From Lycium barbarum (taxonomy: Eukaryota; Streptophyta; Magnoliopsida; Solanales; Solanaceae), in assembly GCF_019175385.1 (NCBI RefSeq), contig NC_083343.1:52536457-52600456 (forward strand): DNA of 64,000 nucleotides, written 5' to 3'. The position numbers were made by a program, and so were the translations under genes. The notes under the pieces are model-generated. The model was not told the origin of the DNA. It worked only from the letters and a program-made list of their open reading frames with translations, and ran no database searches. Below are positions 53,653 to 62,133 of this stretch, piece after piece; within the stretch, counting starts at the first letter, position 1; the number at the start of each line of letters is the position of its first letter.

Positions 53653-53860
53653 AACCCGAATAGATAGAACCGTTTGAGGTAGCTATTCATACAGATAAAA
53701 AGTGAATGTTGATAATTTAAAAGGCTAAGTCGGTACCTACATAATCAGAAAAATAAAAGACCCTCTTTAGATCAGAGTGAGACCCGTTACGAGAACCTTC
53801 CGGAAATTGTTAAGGCCCCGACTTGCCCTAGATTACGTGAGAAGGGTTGTGCGGGGAAGT
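53653..53860 (+). mobile_element. Family A copy 2, spacer before 5S-like segment
   Basis: Non-coding. 53759-53860 is conserved with D1 30128-30025 (minus). Confidence 0.65.
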
Positions 53861-53963
53861 GGGTGCAATTATACCAGTATTAACGCATCGAAATGCATTA
53901 AAGTTTTGAGGTTAAGCGTGCTAGGGCCAGAGCAATTTTGGGATGGGTGACTCCCTGGGAAGT
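53861..53963 (+). other. 5S-rRNA-like segment, A copy 2 (full 103 bases)
   Basis: Aligns gap-free to positions 1-103 of the plant 5S rRNA as remembered, about 76 identities by hand. It starts GGGTGC, has ATACCAG at 11-17, GTTAAGCGTG at 51-60, GGATGGGTGA at 81-90 and CTGGGAAGT at 95-103, then diverges. Sense to gag, 209 bp after the gag stop. A derived copy: positions 31-50 are poorly kept. Confidence 0.8.
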
Positions 53964-54501
53964 GTACTAAAATTTCAACAAATATAGATATAAGAGACAA
54001 ATAGGAAATTTGGGGGTAACCTAAAGGAAATTAGAATATGCGGAGTGATTAGAAACCTTAAAAAGGTCGGGTAGATTGAGGTAGAATAGGCCGGTGAAAA
54101 AGAAGACAGAGCAACATAGCTTTGGAATGAGAGTATGTTTGAATAAGCGTTTGGGGAATGTTTTGTAAACGAAATGGTAGTAAATGTATATGTATGCATA
54201 TGACATTCCATTTATGACTGTATCGATCGGCAGGTGGGCCCCAGCAGTCAGTGTTGCGATATATGAAAGACATTGACTGAACGGAATTTAAAAGACAAAG
54301 CGAGAGATATGGTACAGATGTTACAAGTAGACTGATACTGGTTCCACCAATAATTAAGGCTAGAAAGTCCTAGTACAACGATGTCCGGGAATAGAAAGAA
54401 AGCGAGTACGAAAAAGGGGATAGCAATTGTAACGTTTGGAAATTTTTGAAGGAAAGACAGAGACCTCCCCGAAGTATTATGAGACCCCATAAGGTCATTT
54501 A
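53964..54501 (+). mobile_element. Family A copy 2, non-coding 3' interior
   Basis: No protein motif. Contains about 390 bp absent from copy 1 (53946-54335). Minus-strand frames here are low-complexity and unsupported. Confidence 0.65.
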
Positions 54502-54521
54502 AAAATTCGAGGACGAATGTT
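54502..54521 (+). other. Pre-polypurine hairpin, A copy 2
   Basis: AAAATTCG-AGGA-CGAATGTT; two mismatched bases in the left arm, otherwise as in the other elements. Confidence 0.7.
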
Positions 54522-54523
54522 CT

Positions 54524-54537
54524 AAAGGGGGGGAGGA
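54524..54537 (+). other. Polypurine tract, A copy 2
   Basis: AAAGGGGGGGAGGA before the 3' LTR. Confidence 0.9.
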
Positions 54538-56798
54538 TGTTATATCCCGTATTTTGCACGTTTGGATAAATTGGGATAATCAAGACAAGTTAAGGACAAG
54601 GCTACAATTTTATCTTGTTTAATATATAAGTTGTTCAAGAAAATATTGACGTAGAAAATTGAGGAAGGATTAGGGAAAAATTGAAAATTTGGAGAATTGT
54701 TTCATAAATTGCAAATTGTCATGAAATAAAAGTGGGCTTCGAATGAAAAGAAAAAAAATTGGGCTTGAATTAATTGGCCAAGGTGGCCATCCACCTTAGT
54801 GGACCAAGGCCCATGTGAGAGCCCATTACATGCTATTAAAAGATGACAAAGTCATCTTATTTATCATCTTCACTTTAGAAAGTTCAAGAAAATTTGAGAG
54901 ACAAAAAATTGAAGGGCCATTCGGCGAAGGTGCTCAACAATTGAGCCTTCAATTTTGATCCCAAAAAAAATAATTCCTCCTAGCATTCCTACTAATTTGA
55001 AGGTCCACTTCAACGTGGTATAATTATTTAAGCAAGAAAACCACTCTTGGTGGCAAGTGGAAAATTGAGGAAAAGGTGATAATTTCTATTCTTTTACATG
55101 TTATGGAAGATTTATATATGTTATAGTGAGTCGAATTGAATGAAAATCATGGAAATGTTATGTGTTGTGTGTGGGCCGTGTAGGTGTGTTGTATGTGTGT
55201 GGCCGTGTGGTGTAAATTAGTGGAGGAAGGATGAATTAATTTTATTTAGCGTGTTAGTTGTGTTGTTGTGGCCTTTATAATGTAAATGAAGGTTTAATGG
55301 TTCAAGTCGGCATTGAAATTTGTTGTGGGTTGTTGTAGGAACTTAATGCGATTTTAATATGGTTTTATGTAATTGTGGAAATGGAGTTGCTAAGGTGTGC
55401 ATTGTTATTGTATTTTATGAATTTGAAAGAAGAAAATGTGTTGTTGTAGTTCTTGTTGTATTTGGATGGTTTTGGATGGAATGGAGGTTGGTTGGATTGT
55501 TTTGAATGTTATGCGAATAGTTTGAAATGTACTTGAATATGTAAGCAATTGTGAATTGAACGTAAATGGAAAGTCGTCAAGTTTATAGAAAGAAGTTGTT
55601 AACGTTGGAATGTGTTTTGAATTGATTGTCGATATTGTTGGAATAAATGTTGGCATTGTTGTATTTTTGGCCGAGTTGAATTCTCAGGGATGGTGCATTT
55701 ACAGGGGAAATGTTGCCGAAATTTCTGTAGATTAAGTGTTGGCTTAAAATTGGACTCTAAGTGTTGATGGCTAATGTTTGATATGTATGAATATTGTTGT
55801 AGATCTTGAGAAGTCAAAGACTTAAGTTCGGATTAGCGTAGAAAGCGGGCAAGGTATGTAAGGCTTAACATTTTCTTCTTTGGCATGATCCTTATGAAAT
55901 AAGTATATGACGTATATGTATGACTTCAGAAAGATCCTTATTCTTAGAGCCACTAGGATGGCTTACGTTCTTGATTTCCTATAAGCTGTTCCGTATGGCT
56001 TTGATATGTATCCATGACGTTCAATGATGTGTATCTATGATGTCCGAAGTTTGGCCAATATGTCCCGAATAGCATGTGAGAAACAAACGATATGACTATA
56101 GTTTTGACCTTCCAAATGTTAACATATTTTATTGTTCCATCGGGCCTTTGATATGTTTGATATGTACATAAGATTCCAAAAGTTCTATTTGATTTGATCC
56201 ATAATGATATCCAAAAGATTTTGACATGATTATGGTTGTGATTTTCCAAAAATGGCTTCTGAAACGCTTATAGAACGTTCTGTACTTCAAAAGCTCGTAA
56301 CTTTCTTATGCTAATTTCGATCGACCCGAAACTTGTTTCTGAGTCCTCAGATGTCGGTAAATATATTTGTCCATCAAGTCTTGGAGTTTATTCATTCATT
56401 TATATGCATATGGTTTTGATACGTATCTATGACTTTTGAAGCTCTATTTGATATGTTCCGAGTTGTCTACGATTCTTGTCCATTTTCGATATGGGTACGC
56501 TCGATATAATCGAGCTTATTATATGAATGAATAACGAGATAAGCATAAAGAATTTTGTTTCTAAAGAGTTCTGTAAGTTTTGATGTCCCTAACTTTCGTA
56601 AGAATCTCGGATTTGCTTGAATGTCCATAAAAGTTTTGTGGTAAAAATGTCCGAAACTCTCACATACTAACTCCGATTGATTCGAGACGTGTTTATGATC
56701 TTCAAATGTCGGTAAGTGTACCTATCTATTGAGTCTGGATATTTGTGCATATGGGTTCTTACTGCTCTGTTCGTGCGAGCCTCAGTATGTTATTCACT

Positions 56799-57190
56799 GC
56801 GCCCCGGGCCAGGTTCTGTTATCATGCATCTTCCTCTGCATTGTTCACCGCGTCCCTCTCCCTTGCGGGCCGGGTTCTGTTATATGTATGTCTGTATATG
56901 ATGATATGGGGATGGCGGCCAGGATGGCATATGATGATTCTGTTCACCGCGTTCCGCAATAGAGGGTCGGGATCTGTTATCTGCATATACAGTACATGAC
57001 TCTGACATACATTGATTACCCTGTCCACCGCGTCCCTCACTAAAGGGCCGGGATCTGTTACATGCATATATGGTATCTGATTTTGGCATCGGATGATTCG
57101 GTCCACCGCGTCCCTTACCTGAGGGCCGGGATCTGTTATAAGATTATGTTCACCGCGTCCCTCACTAGAGGGCCGGGATCTGTTATATGT
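56799..57190 (+). repeat. GTCCCTC/GAGGGCC hairpin array, A 3' LTR
   Basis: Same arrangement as at 50681-51075, with substitutions mostly outside the CCCTC/GAGGG stems. Confidence 0.7.
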
Positions 57191-57540
57191 ATAGATACGA
57201 TATATGATTCTGATATGTTTGGTTTGTATCTGGAAAGTAAGCATTTTGGCATTATGTATCCTCTGTATTTCTTCTGACATATGATATCAGCATACATGAT
57301 CTGTGTCTGGAAAACAAATATTCTGACATTCCGGATCCGTACTTCTTCTGACATATGACTTCGGCATATACGATCTGCGTTTGGAAAACAATCATTCTGA
57401 TATTTTGGGTCTGCACTTTTCTAACATATGACATCTGCATATATGATTTGTGATTGGGGAAAATAGCGCTTTGGTAATCTGGATAATGTACTTACTTTTG
57501 TATCGTTGTTCCGGTTATGGTTCTGCTTTCTGTATTTCAT

Positions 57541-57617
57541 TCCTTACATACTCAATATATATTCCGTACTGAACCCCTTTCTTCGAGGGCTGCGTTTCAT
57601 GCCCGCAGGTACAGACG
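57541..57617 (+). other. Three-hairpin LTR module, A 3' LTR
   Basis: Hairpin 1 has lost pairing (CAATATATATTCCGTACTG); hairpin 3 is intact CTGCG/CGCAG. Confidence 0.6.
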
Positions 57618-58049
57618 CTTATTGTGGTGATCCGCCAGCCTAGGGTGTCCATTCTTCTACTTTGGAGTGCTCCTTTGATCCGGAGCCCACACTTTTGGTA
57701 CAGATCTTACCGTTGTACATATTTATGTGTATATGACTATTCAGGGGTATGGCGGGGCCCTGTCCCGTCATATGTTTCTATTGTCTTTGTTAAAGGCCTG
57801 TAGACATGTTTGTGGGTCGTGGGTCGCATGTGATCAGTGACGTCTATATGGTTTGTGTCCGGCATTCCTATACACTACGATAACCTAATCAATTTATGTG
57901 TTATAATATAAGTAACGATTTAAATGATATGTTTATGGTTTTGTATTCACGAAGTCCTTAATAGGAAACGCAAGTGAAATTTGGTTAGTTGGTATGTACG
58001 AATGTCCATCTCGGGCACTAGTCGCGGCCTACGGGGTTGGGTCGTGACA

Positions 58050-58054
58050 TGCCA
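58050..58054 (+). repeat. Target duplication TGCCA, right of A complex
   Basis: Pairs with 7448-7452. Confidence 0.9.
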
Positions 58055-58740
58055 CTTCGTGATAAATGAAGGGATCGTCCTTGGGCATAAAATCTCTGAA
58101 AAAGGTATTGAGGTTGATCAAGCGTAGATCGATGTGATATTAAGCTTTCTCCACCTATCTCAGTTAAGGGTGTCCGGAGCTTCTTGGGACACGCTGGTTT
58201 CTATTGGTGTTTCATTAAGGTTTTCTCAAAATTTCTAACCTGATGTGTAAGCTTCTTGAAAAAAAGGCTAAGTTCGAATTTGATGAGAAGTGTCGAAAGG
58301 CATTCAATGAATTGAAGGAGCATTTGACCACAACTCCTATTATTGTTTCTCCATACTGGTCTCTGCCATTCAAGTTGATCTGTGATGTGAGCGGTTTTGC
58401 TATAGGTGTGCTTGGCCAGAGACATAATAAAATCGTGCACCCTATCTATTATGCTAGTAGAACGTTGAATGCGGCTCAGATGAATTACACGGTGACTGAG
58501 CAAGAGCTGCTTGCTATAGTCTTTGCTTTTGACAAATTTCGAGCTTATTTGTTGGGGTCCAAAATTTTGGTGTACACAGATCATGCTACATTGAGGTACC
58601 TAAAGGCAAAGAAGGAAGCTAAGCCGCGACTGATCTAATGGGTGCTATTGTTGCAAGAGTTTGATTTCGAGGCGAATGACCGCAAGGGAAGTTAGAATCA
58701 GGTTGCTGATCATCTCTCCCGGCTTAAAGAAGCCGGGAGA
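58055..58740 (+). pseudogene. Athila RT C-terminus and RNase H
   Basis: FVINEGIVLGHKISEKGIEV continues the interrupted RT. Stops and shifts near 58125-58240 break the connection region. RNase H is open at 58243-58638: [34 protein letters not shown] (catalytic Glu region) and [11 protein letters not shown] (Asp). The first acidic region appears one residue short of the family norm. After a TAA the frame continues through NQVADHLSRL. Confidence 0.85.
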
Positions 58741-59450
58741 CCTTCAGATAAGCTAGATATTGATGACGCATTTCCAGATAAACAGGTGTTGTCAGTGTTA
58801 ATGAAGGTGGCACCATGGTATGCAGATATTGCCAACTATTTGGTAACAATCATAATTCCAGAGGAGATCAAGTTCTACCAAAAGAAAAAGTTTTTGTGAG
58901 ATGCTCATCAATACTATTGGATGAGCCATACTTGTTCAGAACATGCACTGATAGCATCATTCGACATTGTGTTCCTGAGAGTGAAGTGGTGGTGATTCTA
59001 AAGGTATTCCACGACTCTCCGATTGCGTGTCATCATAGTGATAACAGGATTGCTGCTAAAGTTCTTGAATGTGGTTACTATTGGCCCACTCTCTTTCATT
59101 ATACAAATCTGTTGGTGCGGTCTTGTGATTAGTGTCAGAGACAAGGGAGTATAGGTAGGAGGCAAGAGATGCCTATGAACTTTGTAATGGAAGTGGAGGT
59201 GTTCGATGTCCGGGGTATTGATTTTATGGGGCCCTTTGTGAGCTCTTGTGGCAGGAAGTATATCTTGGTTGTTGTGGATTATGTATCTAAATGGGTAGAA
59301 GCGGTGACTTTACCTAATAATGAAGCCAAGAGTGTCATGGTGTTCCTAAAGAAAAACATATTTACTCGATTTGGTACCCCGAGGGCTATAATCAGTGATG
59401 GTGGTTCTCACTTCTGCAATAGAGCCTTTGCGGGATTGATGGAGAAGTAT
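58741..59450 (+). pseudogene. Athila integrase, truncated by B2
   Basis: HHCC-type zinc region (CHHSDNRIAAKVLECGYYWP ... CD, stop, CQRQG) near 59030-59150. The catalytic core follows: [30 protein letters not shown], then [20 protein letters not shown] with the second Asp. Cut after LMEKY at 59450 by element B2. Stops at 58897-58899 and 59130-59132. Confidence 0.85.
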
Positions 59451-59595
59451 TGTTACACCTCGGAAATTTTTCCGTACTTGTGTGATGAGTAGAACAATGA
59501 AGGACTTGAGTGTATGGTGTTTTACTAAGTCGAGAATGGCTAATTTTGCATTTTTGGAAATAATAAAGTTGCAGAAAAAAAATTCACCCAGTGGT

Positions 59596-59960
59596 CGTAT
59601 ATGGCACTATACGGCCCGTAAAGTGATTTACGGACCGTATAGTGCAATCGTCTTTCATTACGTCAAAAATCTCAAGATTCTGTTAAGTGTTGAAATGGTT
59701 AAAGACGACCCAGTTTACGGCCCGTAAACTGGTTTACGGACCGTAAGCCAGGTCGTAAACTGCCATGTCCCTCAGCCAAGACTTCCTGTAAATGGTGAAA
59801 ATGATTAAAAACGACTTGGAGGACGGCCCGTAAACTGGTTTACGGACCGTAAACCTCAGTCGTAAAGTGCCATGACACTCAGCCAAACCTTTTGTTCTTG
59901 AATTTCTTAAACATGATCATGGAAGACGGACCGTAAACCACAATACGGTCCGTAAACTGC
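59596..59960 (+). repeat. ACGGNCCGT palindrome cluster, B2
   Basis: Palindromes TATACGGCCCGTA, GTTTACGGCCCGTAAAC and TTTACGGACCGTAA, then TACGGTCCGTAAA, in about 105-bp units. Confidence 0.75.
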
Positions 59961-61460
59961 AATTTACGACCACTGTTCACCCGACGAGAAATCATTAAAC
60001 ATCAGCTTTTGAGTTATTAAAAGGAACTTAGGCCTCATTTTATTTCATTCTTCATTCATACAACTCAAGAACACTCTAGAACTCTCCAAATACTTCCTCC
60101 ATAAGAATCCAAGAGAATCAACGAAAAAGCTAAAGATCAACAACACAAAACGTATGAAATCAAGTGCAAGAACACATCAAAGGATCATCTAAGTCAAGTA
60201 ATTCCCAAGAAAGTGAAACTAGGGTTTTGTTTAAGTGAAGAATTTCAACTCAAGGGTTGTTCAACCACTATCCAAGGTAAGTTTCATGATCATTCTATGT
60301 TGTTTGAAGTATTGAAAAGCATAGACACTTGAAATGTAGAAGAACATAGAAATGGACCATTATTGAGTGAATAGTGCCATAAATGAATGATAGTGGGATT
60401 GAATTATGAATGTTGAAGTGTTGTGAATACAAATACGTTATAAATGATGTTTATATCATGAAACAAGCGTTAAACGCATGAAAATGCAAGGACGAGTCAT
60501 AAGGCTAATTATGAGGGAAATTGGAGGAAAATGGTGGATTTTGCTAAATGTACGTAAACGACGATTGTTGATTTCGATATTTTGAGTAATGCTATGAATG
60601 TTGGGAGTTAATATAAAACATGGGAAAAATAGTATAAACAAGAGAAGCACTGTCCGACTTCTCTTAGAATTAGCGACGCGTTCTTGTAGTTAGTATGCTA
60701 ATGTTGATATGAATTCTTTATGAAGGTAACGACGCGATATTGAAGGAGAACGAGTGAGCGATATCTTAGCTAAACGACCAAGGTATGTGAGGCTAGTCCC
60801 TTCTTCCTGATGGCATGAATCTTGTAGCACGAAATTCCTATTCTTTTCATGAGTTCTTATAGTCCGAAAGGCTAAGAGTCTAACTCCTTAATGTCTATAT
60901 AAGATGAGGAATGCGATATGATGATGCTAGTATAATGACGATGTTAATTATCGCTTACACTCACCTTATGTACTAGTTCCTTCAAGGTGAGGCAGAGTAT
61001 CAATAGTTGTTCCATAATGGAATCGGGGGATCACGACCTTACGTCACCCCGATAGAATAAAGTTGATCTTGAGCCTTATGCATGTATTACAATGAGATAA
61101 GTATTTTATGATGAGTATATTATTATTATGAGCATTTCACACCGTGCCTAGTTGGCCGGGCAGTCACCGCCAAGGCGGGCAGCTATACGGATACACCATG
61201 ACCTTCGGGCATGGGCAGACACCACTAGTGAGCGGCATGAGATGGTACCCGGGATGCGGGAGGCCTGGACGCGGGCTAAAATTATTGATTATCACACCGT
61301 TCCGACATGGACGGGCAGCTTGCATATGATGCATATATGTTATGAGGATGAGTACGAGTAAGATGGCACGCATGATTTCCTTTATGATTATCAGATAGAT
61401 CCAGATATTTCATGTTGATGTTATCACTATATTGTTGATGTTTTCTTTCATTGTTTATGC

Positions 61461-61532
61461 TTCTCATACTCAGTACAACATTCGTACTGACGTCCTTTCT
61501 TCGGACGCTGTGTTCATGCCCACAGGTAGACA
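61461..61532 (+). other. Three-hairpin LTR module, B2
   Basis: AGTAC-AACATTC-GTACT (one more pair than B1), GTCC-TTTCTTC-GGAC, CTGTG-TTCATGCC-CACAG. Confidence 0.7.
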
Positions 61533-61932
61533 GAGAGGAGAGCTTGGCCCAGATCCTCAGTAGTAGTCAGCTGGTTGAAAGCACTCCATTGTTCGGAGGT
61601 GCATAGGATTATCCTTTTGGTATATATGTATATTTTGGGCACGACGGAGTCTTGTTCCGTCCATGTATATACAGTATGTTAGTAGAGGCTCGTAGATACG
61701 CAGTGTGGGTTAGATGGTCTCACAAGACGTTTTCATATGCATGTATATTATTTTGATGGCCGAAAGGCAATTGTATATAAAGTATTTATGTTTGCTTAAT
61801 TATGATTTTCCTACAACTGGTATGTAAATTGATAAAAGAGTATTAAATGAGCAAGATAAGTAGTAGAGTGAGCGGTGCTCGGTAACTAGCTCCGGGTACC
61901 CGTCGCGGCCCCTAACTGGGTCGTGACAGAAG

Positions 61933-61944
61933 TGGTGTCAGAGC
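61933..61944 (+). other. B2 primer-binding site, one substitution
   Basis: TGGTGTCAGAGC, one base different from the TGGTATCAGAGC found in every other Tekay-type element here. Confidence 0.8.
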
Positions 61945-61984
61945 AGTTCGTCCTAGGAAGTGTCTACGAGCCGTGTCTAGTAGG

Positions 61985-62027
61985 GTCTTGTTTATGGCGT
62001 GTTGCGCGCCACGCTAATAAACAAAAG
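61985..62027 (+). other. Leader stem-loop with GCGCGC loop, B2
   Basis: CTTGTTTAT/ATAAACAAA outer stem, inner GCGTG/CACGC (perfect, where B1 has a G-U), loop TT + GCGCGC. Confidence 0.7.
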
Positions 62028-62133
62028 GCTACAGGGCATTTAGGAAAATGACCATCCTTCTTCTCATGAAATCGTGCGATAGAGCCATGCTTAGGATTAT
62101 GTTGTTCCTAAAAGTGCGTTATGGTTTCAGAAA

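Larger units (their letters stand above)
7453..58049 (+). mobile_element. Family A composite: three LTRs, two gag-only internal regions
   Basis: Order: partial 5' LTR (7453-9527), B1 fusion, gag copy 1 (19118-20342 and 47616-47920, split by element C), 5S-like segment, polypurine tract, central LTR (48414-51931), primer site, gag copy 2 (52123-53652), 5S-like segment, polypurine tract, 3' LTR (54538-58049), then the TGCCA duplicate. Only the outermost ends carry the target duplication, so it is one insertion expanded by unequal LTR recombination, not two insertions. No protease core, RT or integrase is present in either internal region, so the family is non-autonomous. Confidence 0.85.
54538..58049 (+). 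mobile_element. Family A 3' LTR
   Basis: 3512 bp, colinear with the central LTR, ending GGGTCGTGACA and followed by the TGCCA target duplicate. Confidence 0.93.
389..59450 (+). mobile_element. Athila-type Ty3/gypsy element, interrupted by three insertions
   Basis: The host element of the window. Its parts in order are: a 5' LTR ending near 1503, a tRNA-Asp-type primer site at 1509, gag pieces (1622-2017, 4471-5150), protease (5742-6475) and reverse transcriptase to 7452. After a 50.6-kb insertion follow the rest of RT, RNase H and integrase (58050-59450). Coding sense resumes exactly across each insertion when the 5-bp target duplicate is removed. Many stops and some frameshifts show that it is an old, dead copy. 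The 3' end is outside the window. The 5' limit is uncertain because an LTR scrap abuts it. Confidence 0.85.
59451..61928 (+). mobile_element. B2 5' LTR
   Basis: 2478 bp, TGTTACACC to GGGTCGTGACA. Has four about 105-bp units with ACGG(C/A)CCGT palindromes (59596-59960), then TATA-like TTATTAAAAGGAACTTAG near 60015 and a CT/CA-rich presumed start region. It has one more palindrome unit than B1 but not the 959-bp duplication. Confidence 0.92.

Noticed and set aside
53861..53963. Functional 5S rRNA gene
   Set aside because: About a quarter of positions differ, the 3' 17 bases are missing and positions 31-50 are poorly kept. It is a derived segment, not a working gene.
53861..53963. A Cassandra TRIM inserted after gag
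   Set aside because: No short LTR pair, TG/CA ends or target duplicates around the segment. A partial Cassandra piece cannot be fully excluded.
48414..58049. A separate second family A insertion with its own LTR pair
   Set aside because: No target copies at 48414 or 51931, and the outer TGCCA copies need 7453 and 58049 as ends. The shared central LTR explains everything.
58243..59450. Endogenous plant pararetrovirus, because of RT/RNase H without nearby gag
   Set aside because: RNase H is followed by an integrase with zinc and DDE motifs, which pararetroviruses lack. Reading continues from the Athila RT at 7452.
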